The translations under genes were made by a program, and so were the position numbers. 64,000 nt of DNA from an uncultured Christensenellaceae bacterium (lineage in GTDB: Bacteria > Bacillota > Clostridia > Christensenellales > UBA3700), in NCBI GenBank assembly GCA_944380355.1, contig CALWHJ010000001.1, forward strand, positions 62,001-126,000, written 5' to 3'. The notes beneath the pieces were generated by a model. The model did not search any database and was not told where the DNA came from. It saw only the letters and a list, made by a program, of their open reading frames with translations. Shown piece after piece: positions 53,489 to 62,103 of this stretch. Position 1 is the first letter of the stretch, and each line of letters begins with the position of its first letter.

Positions 53489-54478
53489 ATGCTCACGCTC
53501 TCAAAAAACGCAAGAAAAGTACTCCCTTTATCATTGATAATATGCTTTTTCGTATGCTGTCTGGTGCTTAATCCTCAAAAATATATCGAAAGCGTATTCA
53601 ACGGTATGTTGCTTTTTGCAAAAAACGTCGCCCCCGCACTCTTTCCCTTTTTCTTTTTTACCAAACTTCTTACGGGACTGGGTACGGCAAACACGCTCGG
53701 CAAAATTCTCAAACGCCCCGTATCCCGACTTTACAACGCACCTTACGAAAGCGGATACATAATGATAATGAGCCTAATATCGGGTTACCCGGTAGGCGCA
53801 AAACTCATAAGCGATTTTTATTCGGAAAGGATTTTTACTCTGAAGGACTGCAAAAAAGTTTCGTCATTCACTTCGACCTCGGGACCGCTTTTCGTTGTGG
53901 GCACCGTAGGCACTCTTATGCTGTCTTCCCCCAAAGCGGGTTATGTTCTGTTTGTATGTCACGCACTGGGAGCTATGCTCAACGGACTTCTCTACCGAGG
54001 CAAGAGTGCGCCTGTTGCGGTTAGCGCGCCTCTTACTCCTCAACGCGACGATAATTTTCTCAACACTTCCATTACTTCTTCCATACTTTCCGTACTGGTA
54101 GTCGGCGGCTATATTGCCATATTCAGTATGGTAATCGACGTTGCGCTCGACTTGAAAATAGTGGACTTCTTTGCGCGTATAATTTCACCTTTGCTAACGC
54201 TTGCGGGCATACCCGCTCAGACTGCTAAGCCCGTGATAATATCTCTTATAGAGATAACGCGCGGCTGTCAGAGTTTTGCAGATAGCGGTGTCGGCATAAA
54301 AATAATCCTGCCTTTTATAGCAGGATTGTTATCTTTCGGCGGTTTGTCGATAACATTTCAGTCGCTGACTTTTTTGAAACAATGCAAAATCAGCGTACCC
54401 TTTTATTTTATCACGAAAACCACTCAGGCAATATTCAGTTTTATCATTGCGCTCATCGCGTGCGCTATCTTGTATTGA
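53489..54478 (+). CDS. ylbJ: Sporulation integral membrane protein YlbJ
   Basis: 329 residues, hydrophobic throughout (about 8 membrane segments), with two nucleoside-recognition (Gate) type repeats: NVAPALFPFFFFTKLLTGLG near 46-65 and SGYPVGAKLISDFY near 99-112. Known YlbJ is needed for heat-resistant spores. The ATG has no Shine-Dalgarno. Position between tmcAL and rsmD-coaD matches the ylb cluster of Bacillus. Confidence 0.9.
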   Translation: MLTLSKNARKVLPLSLIICFFVCCLVLNPQKYIESVFNGMLLFAKNVAPALFPFFFFTKLLTGLGTANTLGKILKRPVSRLYNAPYESGYIMIMSLISGYPVGAKLISDFYSERIFTLKDCKKVSSFTSTSGPLFVVGTVGTLMLSSPKAGYVLFVCHALGAMLNGLLYRGKSAPVAVSAPLTPQRDDNFLNTSITSSILSVLVVGGYIAIFSMVIDVALDLKIVDFFARIISPLLTLAGIPAQTAKPVIISLIEITRGCQSFADSGVGIKIILPFIAGLLSFGGLSITFQSLTFLKQCKISVPFYFITKTTQAIFSFIIALIACAILY

Positions 54479-54482
54479 AGTT

Positions 54483-54992
54483 TTATCTGTTCTGAAGATT
54501 GTTATGCGACATATCCTGAGGCATATCTCCCTGCGTATCGTCCGCAACAAAAAGACTGTCTCTGCTCTCCATAACCTGCGCGAGCATATTTCTCATTACG
54601 TTTTCCACTTCGAGGTACATATTGTTGACCTGATTGTAGCTCTGCTCTACGAGTCCGTCCGCATACGCGCCCGCTTTCTTGACAAGCTCTTCAGCCTGTC
54701 TTTCGCTCTCCTGACGGATAGCGTTTTCGTCAACGAGTACGCGCGCCTGCTCCTGCGCCGCCGCAATAATTCCGTTGGCTTCGATTGCGGCCTCCTCCTT
54801 GAGTTTGTCGCAGTTGCGCAAAATCACCTTTGCCTCCGCTAAATCCTGAGGCATTTCGGCTTTTATCTGCTGAATAATCGCAAGACATTTGTTGACGTCT
54901 ATGAGATACATATTGGAAAACATCTGTTTTTTTCCGCTCAAAAGCGTCGTTTCGAGCTTTTCGAGCAATCTGTCTACGCTGGTACCGTTCAT
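54483..54992 (-). CDS. Coiled-coil protein of unknown function
   Basis: 169 residues. Mostly helical: a first part to ~45, then a long Glu/Ala-rich coiled coil (about 55-140, EEAAIEANGIIAAAQEQARV), like ATP-synthase b-type or DivIVA-like stalks. No membrane segment. The ATG overlaps the coaD stop (ATGA) with AAGGAG just before, so it is co-translated with rsmD-coaD; similar small proteins sit next to coaD in other Clostridia. Ends 4 nt from ylbJ, convergent. Confidence 0.72.
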   Translation of the reverse strand: MNGTSVDRLLEKLETTLLSGKKQMFSNMYLIDVNKCLAIIQQIKAEMPQDLAEAKVILRNCDKLKEEAAIEANGIIAAAQEQARVLVDENAIRQESERQAEELVKKAGAYADGLVEQSYNQVNNMYLEVENVMRNMLAQVMESRDSLFVADDTQGDMPQDMSHNNLQNR

Positions 54993-55993
54993 AACTTCTC
55001 CTTGTACGCCTTCAAAACAGCCTTAACGCAATTCTCGGGCAAGTATTTTTTTATATCTTCGCCTTTTAAAAGTTTCTCTCTTATCAGAGATGAGGATACT
55101 GCTCTTTCACCCTCGACAAGTACGGTCTTGAGTCCGTGTTCCTCGTTGAATTTTGCCATATCTTTCTCGTAAGCATAATCCTTTTCGTCTCGGTAGCCGC
55201 GATATACGGTATCTATTCCGTGCGCCTTGCAGTATTCGTACACGAATCCCTCGCAGACGTCTACCTTGACGTTGAGATAATCCTCTGTGGCCAGACGGCA
55301 AAATTCTTTCCTCTCTTCGAGCGAGAAAAGGTATTCTTTGTCTTCGTTTTTCGCAAGCAACACCGTTACTTCGTCATACTCCTCGAGCGCGGCGTCCACT
55401 ATGTCGAGGTGTCCTTTTGTTATCGGGTCGTAACTCCCCGCGATAGCAGTCTTTCCTCTAGAGAAAGCAATGTAATCCACAACAACTATGCCGAACTTCT
55501 TGCGCTTAGCTATGCACATACCGCCAGGCAAAACGTAATCGTTTTTACTGTCATCGTGCTCGTATATCACGTATCCGTCCTTATCGAGAATATCTCTTTC
55601 TTTGACTATACGGCATATATCTTCGATATAATCCGTCTTGTAAGGCGGGTCGACGAATATAAAATCCTGCTTGCCGCTCAAAGTGAAAAGCACGTCTCTG
55701 TAATCGCGCCCCAGCACCTTGTAATCGCCGTCGATACCCTTGAGATTAGAGTTGATAAGGCGTATCGCTTCTCTGTCGCAGTCGCAGAAAACAACGCTCT
55801 TCGCGCCTCTGCTCAACGCCTCTATACCCATACCGCCGCTACCTGCGAAAAGGTCTACGAAAGCGCATCCCGCAACGTCAAACTGTATGACGTTGAATAT
55901 ACTTTCCTTTACCTTGTCCGCGGTAGGTCGTACCGCATCGTTGATAGGAGAATTGAGTTTTCTTCCTCTGTATTTTCCGCTGATTACTCTCAT
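54989..55993 (-). CDS. rsmD-coaD: Fusion of 16S rRNA m2G966 methyltransferase RsmD and phosphopantetheine adenylyltransferase CoaD
   Basis: 334 residues, one uninterrupted frame from ATG 55993. Residues 1-~178 are RsmD: RPTADKVKESIFN near 22-34, FVDLFAGSGGMGIEALSRGA 45-64, DPPY 115-118. Residues ~182-334 are CoaD: GSYDPITKGH 186-195, RGYR 265-268, SSSLIRE 300-306. Both have all expected core motifs and near-normal lengths, so both may be active. RsmD methylates 16S rRNA; CoaD makes dephospho-CoA. In Bacillus they are two adjacent genes. The start overlaps the cyclo-ligase stop by 4 nt. Confidence 0.92.
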   Translation of the reverse strand: MRVISGKYRGRKLNSPINDAVRPTADKVKESIFNVIQFDVAGCAFVDLFAGSGGMGIEALSRGAKSVVFCDCDREAIRLINSNLKGIDGDYKVLGRDYRDVLFTLSGKQDFIFVDPPYKTDYIEDICRIVKERDILDKDGYVIYEHDDSKNDYVLPGGMCIAKRKKFGIVVVDYIAFSRGKTAIAGSYDPITKGHLDIVDAALEEYDEVTVLLAKNEDKEYLFSLEERKEFCRLATEDYLNVKVDVCEGFVYEYCKAHGIDTVYRGYRDEKDYAYEKDMAKFNEEHGLKTVLVEGERAVSSSLIREKLLKGEDIKKYLPENCVKAVLKAYKEKL

Positions 55994-56532
55994 TTTTTTA
56001 TTATCCTGTCGGGAAGCACAAGCATATCCAGCTGTTTGTCCCAAATATCGCAAGGCACTTCTTTGACGAGTTGCTCTCTGAAAGCTATACCGATTTTATA
56101 AGTATTTACTTTTTGGAAGTACCTGTCGTAAAATCCCTTGCCCTTGCCTAAACGCATAAGACTTTCGTCCGCTCCCAAAAGAGGCGTTACGGTAAGTGCG
56201 GGATTTACCTCTTCGGGTTTCAACCTCTCGCCTATCGGCTCGGATATATTCCACGCACCCTTTTCGTATTCGGTATCCGCGTCTATTCTGACGAGCATTA
56301 TGTCATCTCCCTCTACGACGGGAAGATATACCTGCCTGTCTTCAAGAAAATATTCTATAATGCCGTCCGTATTCACTTCGCTCGGCAACGCTTTATATAC
56401 GCATACCGCCCCTTCAGGCAATTTACACTCTTTGATAAGAGCAAGCACGCTCGCGCTCTGCTCTCTTTTTTCATCTGGAGTGAGCGAAGCAATTTTTTCT
56501 CTTAGCGATTTTCTGAGCTGACCTTTGTCCAT
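55990..56532 (-). CDS. 5-formyltetrahydrofolate cyclo-ligase
   Basis: 180 residues. N-terminal KSLREKIASLTPDEK and the ATP/folate motif GKGKGFYDRYF near 139-149 are typical of the MTHFS/YgfA family. Converts 5-formyl-THF to methenyl-THF, clearing an inhibitor of GlyA. The ATG overlaps the hydratase stop by 1 nt. Confidence 0.95.
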   Translation of the reverse strand: MDKGQLRKSLREKIASLTPDEKREQSASVLALIKECKLPEGAVCVYKALPSEVNTDGIIEYFLEDRQVYLPVVEGDDIMLVRIDADTEYEKGAWNISEPIGERLKPEEVNPALTVTPLLGADESLMRLGKGKGFYDRYFQKVNTYKIGIAFREQLVKEVPCDIWDKQLDMLVLPDRIIKK

Positions 56533-58781
56533 TATCTCGTCTTGTAGTAGTTGATAAGACAGCCTCTGGAGATAATTTCTCTCTCGTCTGCCGTCAAAGG
56601 GTCTACCCTCAACACTCTGTCTATAACTTCGTCACCTCTTACTACCTTGGCTTTGAATTCGCAGCCGCCCTCGTCTATCGTCTTCTTGACGTCGCACACG
56701 ATTACGATATCTCCGAGCTTGAATTCTTCGTCGGAGAGGAAAGGCAACATACCCCAGTTGATGAGGTTGGAGCGGTATCTCTTCGTCGCATACTCTTTTG
56801 CGATATTGCATACGCCGCCGAGTACTCTCTGACAGCTTGCCGCCTGTTCTCTCGCGCTGCCGTCTCCCGGTTTAACCGCATATACGCCGCTTCCTATGGA
56901 GATACTGCCCTTTACGCCGCCCGCTTTCTTGACAGCGTTTGCGTACTCCTCGGGCAAGCCATTGTCTCTTCTCGCAAGCTCATCTGCATAGATGTTCTTT
57001 GCTCTTCCCACGTATTCAGGTACTTTTCTGGAAAGCGCGAATTCAGCGAGTTTCAAAGGATTCGAACGGTAACTCGAAGTTTCTCCCGAAGGTATCAGCT
57101 CGTCGGTCGTAGTAACGGGGTCGTTGATTACCGCCGCAAGTTTAACAGCGATATTGTCGGTAAGTTCGATTACCTCGGGCCAGTCGCAGATATTAGGTCC
57201 GTACTGCAAAGGCGCGTCTTTCTGCGCTTTGCCCCAGCCGTTGTAAACTCTCTTTTCGTATATGCTCTTGTCGTATTCGAATTGAGGTATAGAGTTGTCG
57301 TAGTCGAGTCCGAGCGCACTCGTCAGCACGCCGCCGTTGGCAGCCGTAGCCGCGATAGAACGTGCGTCCATAAGCGCAACGGAAGCAATCTGATTGTTAG
57401 CGGGTTTGCTGCCCTCACGCGACTCGAAGTTTCTCGTCGTGTGTCTTATGGACAAAGCATTGTTTGCAGGTACGTCGCCCGCACCGAAACAAGGTCCGCA
57501 GAAACAGCTCTTGATATTCGCGCCGCTCTTGACGAGGTCTGAAATTGCGCCCTTTGCCAAAAGGTCGAAATAGATAGGCGTTGAGGAAGGATATACGCTC
57601 AAAGTAAACTTGTCGTCGCCTACGCTTCTGTCTTTGAGAATACGGCTTGCCTCGATAATATTGTCATAAGTACCGCCCGCGCAACCTGCAATGATACCTT
57701 GCTCTACGCACACTTTACCGTCCTTGATTTTGTCGGTAAGTTTGAAATCTATATTCTTGTTGTTGAGAAGTCTGTTGCACTCTTTCTCGACAGCCGAAAG
57801 TATGTCGCCGGGGTTGTCGATAACGTCCTGAAGATTGTAGACGTTGGAAGGGTGGAAAGGAAGAGCTATCTGAGGCACTACCTTGGACAAATCGACCTCT
57901 ACCACGCCGTCATAGTAAGCAATCTCGGCGGGCTTGATTGCCTTGTAGTCGTCGAGTCTGCCTCTCACGCCGTAATAGTTTTTGACTTCCTCGTCGTCCG
58001 TAGTCCATATAGACGAAAGACAGGTCGTCTCGGTAGTCATTACGTCGATGCCGTTGCGGTATTCGATAGGCAGATTCTTAATGCCGTCGCCCACAAACTC
58101 CATAACTTTGTTCTTGACGAAACCGCACTTGAAGACCGCGCCGATAATAGCAAGCGCGACGTCCTGAGGTCCTACGCCCTTTTGAGGCTTACCTGTAAGG
58201 TTGATTGCGATAACGTCGGGATATTTTATATCGTAAGTGCGCTTCAAAAGCTGTTTTACGAGTTCTGGACCGCCCTCGCCCATTGCCATAGTACCGAGCG
58301 CGCCGTATCTCGTGTGCGAGTCAGAGCCGAGCAACATTTTGCCGCAACCCGACATGCACTCTCTCATATACGTATGTATTACCGCCTGATGAGGGGGTAC
58401 GAAAATTCCGCCGTACTTCTTAGCCGCGGACAAACCGAATACGTGGTCGTCCTCGTTGATAGTACCGCCTACCGCGCAAAGTGAGTTATGGCAGTTGGTG
58501 AGTACGTAAGGGATAGGAAACTCTTGAAGTCCGCTTGCCTTAGCTGTCTGAATTATACCTACGTAGGTAATATCGTGCGACGCAAGAGCGTCGAATTTGA
58601 TTTTGAGAGGCTCGCCTTTAGCCGTTACGCCCGTAGTATTGTGCGCGGCAAGTATGGAATATGCCATAGTGCCCTTATATGCGTCCTTGAGATTTTCGGG
58701 AGCTACGCCCTTAGCTTTGATTTCCTCTTCCGAAAGGAATTTTCCGTCGTAGAGGTATGCGCCTTGTTTAAGTTGAATCAT
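56532..58781 (-). CDS. Aconitase-superfamily hydratase (putative aconitate hydratase)
   Basis: 749 residues from ATG 58781 (CGGAG 6 nt upstream; the longer frame to 58937 runs through the promoter region). GSDSHTRYG near 153-161, GCAGGTYD and [12 protein letters not shown] near 425 supply the [4Fe-4S] Cys, and the C-terminal swivel domain follows. Family: the Aquifex-type putative aconitase of anaerobes. No citrate synthase or isocitrate dehydrogenase is adjacent, so the substrate is not proven. Confidence 0.9.
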   Translation of the reverse strand: MIQLKQGAYLYDGKFLSEEEIKAKGVAPENLKDAYKGTMAYSILAAHNTTGVTAKGEPLKIKFDALASHDITYVGIIQTAKASGLQEFPIPYVLTNCHNSLCAVGGTINEDDHVFGLSAAKKYGGIFVPPHQAVIHTYMRECMSGCGKMLLGSDSHTRYGALGTMAMGEGGPELVKQLLKRTYDIKYPDVIAINLTGKPQKGVGPQDVALAIIGAVFKCGFVKNKVMEFVGDGIKNLPIEYRNGIDVMTTETTCLSSIWTTDDEEVKNYYGVRGRLDDYKAIKPAEIAYYDGVVEVDLSKVVPQIALPFHPSNVYNLQDVIDNPGDILSAVEKECNRLLNNKNIDFKLTDKIKDGKVCVEQGIIAGCAGGTYDNIIEASRILKDRSVGDDKFTLSVYPSSTPIYFDLLAKGAISDLVKSGANIKSCFCGPCFGAGDVPANNALSIRHTTRNFESREGSKPANNQIASVALMDARSIAATAANGGVLTSALGLDYDNSIPQFEYDKSIYEKRVYNGWGKAQKDAPLQYGPNICDWPEVIELTDNIAVKLAAVINDPVTTTDELIPSGETSSYRSNPLKLAEFALSRKVPEYVGRAKNIYADELARRDNGLPEEYANAVKKAGGVKGSISIGSGVYAVKPGDGSAREQAASCQRVLGGVCNIAKEYATKRYRSNLINWGMLPFLSDEEFKLGDIVIVCDVKKTIDEGGCEFKAKVVRGDEVIDRVLRVDPLTADEREIISRGCLINYYKTR

Positions 58782-58878
58782 ATATATCTCCGTTGTTAAA
58801 AAATTTTCAGATAAAAAAGTTTGCGCCGACTTGTACGTTTTGAATAGCGTATTATAAGCCATACGTCCGGCAGCTTTA

Positions 58879-58907
58879 ATTATATAATAATTACGCGCAT
58901 TTTGCAA
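58879..58907 (-). promoter_or_regulatory. Hydratase operon promoter
   Basis: TTGCAA (58907-58902), 17-nt spacer, TATAAT (58884-58879). A second TATAAT (about 58851-58856) with TTAAAG 17 nt upstream gives a possible tandem promoter. Confidence 0.62.
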
Positions 58908-58946
58908 GTCTATACGACCTACAAATATCTTTGGCACGTTTAAGCG

Positions 58947-59900
58947 TCATTGTTCTTTTTTACTCTCGACCACGTTTTTTCTGGCAAAAGCCGCAGGATA
59001 ATAGGATTGCTTGGACTTTCTCAACCCCTCAAGTCCCATATCTTCCTGACGGTTGATAAATCTTACGTCCTTGAAGTGCTTTTGCGCTACGCGCTGATTG
59101 ATAAAAGGATATACTCCCTCGTAATTTATATCGCCCTTTTCGAAATGCACTATCCCCACGTTGGACGGCGTAATTTCGCCAAAGCAAAAAGCTATGATTT
59201 TGTCGCCGTATTCGATTACGTCCGCAAAGCATCTGTCGCAACCGCCGAATATCATTTTCAAACCAAGCTCTATAACTTTGAACTCGTCGTTTTTCATCTC
59301 GTCGTAGGAGTCCTCGTTGAATTCTTTTTTCTCGTCCCAGCCCGCGATAAGAGCCATTACCTTTTTGTAGTCGCGCTCTTCGTAACTTCTGAAACGGCAT
59401 TCGCTGCCCTCTTCGTCGGGCGCATAGAGTTTTATGAAGTTGTTGATATGATTGCGCTTGCCGTGATATTTCTTGCCCGTAAGAGTAATGAGATTTTCGG
59501 GCAGATAGAGATACTCGTCGTAGTCGTCGTTGTGCTTGTATACGTATTTATCGCCTAATATCTCAACGTATTCGTCGGGCGTAGACATAACGTACATAAG
59601 GTCGTTATCAGCCTTGCTCTGCTCCTCTATCTTTGCATAAGCGTCCTTTATTTTGTCGAGCGTGCAAAGAGGCGGAAGAAAAATATACTTGGTTGTATCG
59701 AATTCTTCCTTGTACTTGTCGTGAGGAATAAATCTAATATAAATTACTCCGTCTTCAAAAGCTATCTCCATCTCGGGGTAATTGAAAAATTCCCAGCCTT
59801 TGAGATAGAGTGCGGAATACTCGCTGCCGTTGTAGAGTGTCTTGCTCTGCATCTCGGCTATAATATTGAAATCTTCGTCTTTTATTTTTCTGAATTGCAT
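58947..59900 (-). CDS. DUF2156-family (lysyl-phosphatidylglycerol synthase C-terminal-like) protein
   Basis: 317 residues, no membrane part. Double GNAT-like fold typical of stand-alone DUF2156 proteins: LTGKKYHGKRNHINNFIK near 139-156 and GIVHFEKGDINYEGVYPFINQ near 247-267. Relatives transfer aminoacyl groups from tRNA to lipids or peptides, but the cytosolic form's substrate is unknown. CAGGGAA precedes ATG 59900; divergent from the next gene. Confidence 0.87.
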   Translation of the reverse strand: MQFRKIKDEDFNIIAEMQSKTLYNGSEYSALYLKGWEFFNYPEMEIAFEDGVIYIRFIPHDKYKEEFDTTKYIFLPPLCTLDKIKDAYAKIEEQSKADNDLMYVMSTPDEYVEILGDKYVYKHNDDYDEYLYLPENLITLTGKKYHGKRNHINNFIKLYAPDEEGSECRFRSYEERDYKKVMALIAGWDEKKEFNEDSYDEMKNDEFKVIELGLKMIFGGCDRCFADVIEYGDKIIAFCFGEITPSNVGIVHFEKGDINYEGVYPFINQRVAQKHFKDVRFINRQEDMGLEGLRKSKQSYYPAAFARKNVVESKKEQ

Positions 59901-59917
59901 AAATTCCCTGTTTTTTG

Positions 59918-59946
59918 TTGTGTACCTTTAACGATTTGTGTATAAT
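59918..59946 (+). promoter_or_regulatory. Promoter giving a probable leaderless transcript
   Basis: TTGTGT (59918-59923), 17-nt spacer, TATAAT (59941-59946). The ATG at 59954 starts 8 nt past the -10 box, where transcription should begin; no Shine-Dalgarno. Confidence 0.65.
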
Positions 59947-59953
59947 ATTAAGT

Positions 59954-60466
59954 ATGAAAAAATTTTATCCTTTCAAACAAAAACGCTGGATATTAATCCT
60001 TTCGATACTAACAATAATTATATTGTTTGTTTGTATTCTTGTCAATATTTTAAGAGTATGTGAAGTGGGAAATTTGGTATCCTACTATCATACTCAGGAC
60101 ATACTCGCAAGCGTAATTATGGGCTTCGTAATAGTCGTACTTGCACTGACGATTTTTCTCAACGGATTACTTGTCAAAGACACTTATATGCTTTATCTTT
60201 TGGGCTTTTTGGTATCCAAAGTCAAATACGAAGATATAATCGTAATACGACAGGACACGGACAACAAATTCCTTTTGATATATTACAAGGCAAAGGGAAA
60301 AGGTATGGTGCAGGACAAAAAAACGGGCATCTCGGCGGACGTACTGCAAATCAACTGCAACGGCAAATACTTTGACGCAATACTCGACAAAATAAAACAA
60401 GCCAACCCCTCTGCCCTCATTGAATTCGTAACCTATCAACCACCTAAAAAGAACAAGGAAAAATAA
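59954..60466 (+). CDS. Two-TM membrane protein, unknown function
   Basis: 170 residues from ATG 59954 (the frame could extend upstream, but through the promoter). Two membrane segments at about 11-34 and 52-77, then a ~90-residue cytoplasmic domain (YEDIIVIRQDTDNKFLLIYY, LQINCNGKYFDAILDKIKQ) of PH/YcxB-like pattern. Not recognised. Next gene rdgB starts 1 nt after its stop. Confidence 0.75.
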   Translation: MKKFYPFKQKRWILILSILTIIILFVCILVNILRVCEVGNLVSYYHTQDILASVIMGFVIVVLALTIFLNGLLVKDTYMLYLLGFLVSKVKYEDIIVIRQDTDNKFLLIYYKAKGKGMVQDKKTGISADVLQINCNGKYFDAILDKIKQANPSALIEFVTYQPPKKNKEK

Positions 60467-60467
60467 T

Positions 60468-61073
60468 ATGAAAGCAGTCTTAGCCAGCAACAACAAGCAC
60501 AAACTCATCGAGATAAAAACAATGCTCAAAGACAAGTTTGAGGAAATCTATACCCTCAAAGATATGGGCATAGAAATAGAGATTGAAGAAAACGGTACAA
60601 CGTTTGAACAAAACGCCTGCATAAAAGCCAGCACTATAGCCAAGCTGACGGGACTTCCCGCAATCGGTGACGACAGCGGAATCTGCGTAGAAGCTTTAAA
60701 CGGCGAGCCGAATATCTATTCTGCGCGCTATGCGGGCGAGCCTTGCAACGATGCTAACAACAATAAAAAACTTCTCGACAAGCTCCATTCTCTCGAGGCA
60801 AAAACAGGCGTCGTCAACAGAAAGGCTTACTTCCAAAGCGTGGTGGTACTGTGCTATCCCGACGGAAGTTATCTAAGCGGAAGCGGAAGGACTTACGGAC
60901 AGATTATTGACGAATACAGAGGCACCAACGGTTTCGGCTACGACCCTATATTTTTGAGCGACGAACTCAAAAAAACTTTCGGCGAAGCTGTAATGGAAGA
61001 AAAAAACACTATATCGCACAGAAGCCGCGCGCTCAAAGACTTACTTCAAAAACTCAATTCTGAAAAAGCCTGA
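60468..61073 (+). CDS. rdgB: RdgB/HAM1 XTP/dITP pyrophosphatase
   Basis: 201 residues. ASNNKHKLIEI near 4-14, GDDSGICVEALNG near 67-79 and GFGYDPIF near 151-158 are the family signature. Removes ITP/XTP and deaminated dNTPs from the pool. AAGGA precedes ATG 60468. Followed by a strong terminator. Confidence 0.96.
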   Translation: MKAVLASNNKHKLIEIKTMLKDKFEEIYTLKDMGIEIEIEENGTTFEQNACIKASTIAKLTGLPAIGDDSGICVEALNGEPNIYSARYAGEPCNDANNNKKLLDKLHSLEAKTGVVNRKAYFQSVVVLCYPDGSYLSGSGRTYGQIIDEYRGTNGFGYDPIFLSDELKKTFGEAVMEEKNTISHRSRALKDLLQKLNSEKA

Positions 61074-61109
61074 CGGTATAACCCTATCGAAAGACTACCG
61101 ACTGAATTC

Positions 61110-61135
61110 CCCGTCCTTATAGGACGGGTTTTTTA
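61110..61135 (+). terminator. rdgB terminator
   Basis: CCCGTCC / GGACGGG stem with TTATA loop and TTTTTT tail. A second hairpin without T-run (GGATATTT / AAATATCC) follows at 61147-61167. Confidence 0.92.
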
Positions 61136-61186
61136 GTATTTTGCACGGATATTTGATAAAAATATCCCGCGCCCCTAGCTAAATAT

Positions 61187-61213
61187 TTGACATATTTTCT
61201 CAAATGGTATAAT
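61187..61213 (+). promoter_or_regulatory. yfcE promoter
   Basis: TTGACA (61187-61192), 15-nt spacer ending TGG (extended -10), TATAAT (61208-61213). The ATG is 14 nt past the -10 box, so the leader is only about 6 nt and has no Shine-Dalgarno. Confidence 0.68.
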
Positions 61214-61226
61214 TTTATATAGACTT

Positions 61227-61697
61227 ATGAAAAATATTATAATCATATCGGACACGCACGGGCGCCTTCCTAAAGACTATGCCTTTTGGGAAATTCTTAA
61301 CGACGCCGACCTTATAATTCACCTGGGTGACGGCTACAAGGATATACAAACTCTAAAAGAGGCTTTTAAGGATAAATTCGTGTTTGTATACGGCAACTGC
61401 GACTTCGTATCCTCTCCCAAAGAACAGCTTTTGGAGATAGAAGACGCAAAGATTTTTATCACGCACGGTCACGAATACAAAGTCAAGTCGCAGCTTATGG
61501 ATTTGCAGATGCGAGGTCTGGAACTCGGTGCAGACTGCTGTCTTTACGGACATACCCACAGAGCCGACATAAGCGACTTCGGCAATATCAAACTCATCAA
61601 TCCCGGCTCTTTAGGCGCAGGCAGAACGTATTGCTATATGACCATCATAGGCAAAAAGATACTTGCAAAAATAGTAGACTTGCGCTCCGCCGAATAA
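61227..61697 (+). CDS. yfcE: YfcE/MJ0936-type metallophosphodiesterase
   Basis: 156 residues. Metal motifs SDTHGRLP near 8-15, HLGDGYKD near 32-39, YGNCD near 54-58, THGHEYK near 78-84 and GHTH near 110-113 match the calcineurin-like phosphodiesterase family of two-metal phosphodiesterases. Substrate unknown. Downstream lies a palindrome-rich gap before typA. Confidence 0.92.
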   Translation: MKNIIIISDTHGRLPKDYAFWEILNDADLIIHLGDGYKDIQTLKEAFKDKFVFVYGNCDFVSSPKEQLLEIEDAKIFITHGHEYKVKSQLMDLQMRGLELGADCCLYGHTHRADISDFGNIKLINPGSLGAGRTYCYMTIIGKKILAKIVDLRSAE

Positions 61698-61731
61698 TAT
61701 CAGCCCGGTGCACGTTGAATACAGACAGAGT

Positions 61732-61834
61732 TTGAGCACGTATATTACGGCATTTATTTCGTTGAGGCTTTCGACAATACGTCAAGTATTGTCTTCATAC
61801 CCCGCCTCATAACTGCCGTAATCTCCGCACTCAA
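61732..61834. repeat. Long nested hairpin (palindromic element)
   Basis: Nested perfect arms: TTGAG (61732) / CTCAA (61830); ATTACGGCA (61744-61752) / TGCCGTAAT (61814-61822); TGAGGC (61763-61768) / GCCTCA (61804-61809); GACAATAC (61773-61780) / GTATTGTC (61786-61793) around GTCAA. About 103 nt, one hairpin. No U-tract. Could be a structured RNA or a palindromic DNA element. Confidence 0.7.
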
Positions 61835-61875
61835 TATGCTGATTGAACAATACGATAACAATGCGCTTGTCTTTG

Positions 61876-61903
61876 TTGACAAGTCGGTAATCATAATTAA
61901 TCT
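61876..61903 (+). promoter_or_regulatory. Possible typA promoter
   Basis: TTGACA (61876-61881), 16-nt spacer, TAATCT (61898-61903). This gives a ~190-nt leader that contains the whole palindromic element. Confidence 0.5.
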
Positions 61904-61925
61904 AAATATAACTAAATATAACATA

Positions 61926-62087
61926 GTACCGCTGAGAAGGGGTGCGGGCTAAGCTGTAAGCCGTGGATTTTGCGATGATTTTTGTCGAGGAGGAAGAAGT
62001 AATACTTGCCGTATTACGATGACGACGAAACGAAAAGGGCGCAAAAGACACTCTTACAGACAGCCCGCATCCCCTTCGAGGCGGTAC
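61926..62087. repeat. Palindromic (MITE-like) element forming the typA leader
   Basis: 162 bp that fold back on themselves: outer arms GTACCGC...GAAGGGG...GCGGGCT (61926-61950) and AGCCCGC...CCCCTTC...GGCGGTAC (62062-62087), then CTGTAAG (61954-61960) / CTTACAG (62053-62059), TTTTGCG (61968-61974) / CGCAAAA (62040-62046), TTTGTCG / CGACGAAA with a one-base bulge, and the apex GTAATACTTGCCGTATTAC (61999-62017). Fragments recur at 35036-35331. No clear target-site duplication. Confidence 0.8.
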
Positions 62088-62103
62088 AGAAAGAAAGGAC
62101 CAA

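Larger units (their letters stand above)
61698..61925. other. Gene-free interval between yfcE and the typA leader
   Basis: No gene found. Holds the long hairpin at 61732-61834 and the typA promoter at 61876-61903; also CTTGTC / GACAAG hairpin near 61866-61883. Confidence 0.6.

Noticed and set aside
61081-61226. tRNA or small RNA in the rdgB-yfcE gap
   Set aside because: Only a terminator and a small AT hairpin; no cloverleaf.
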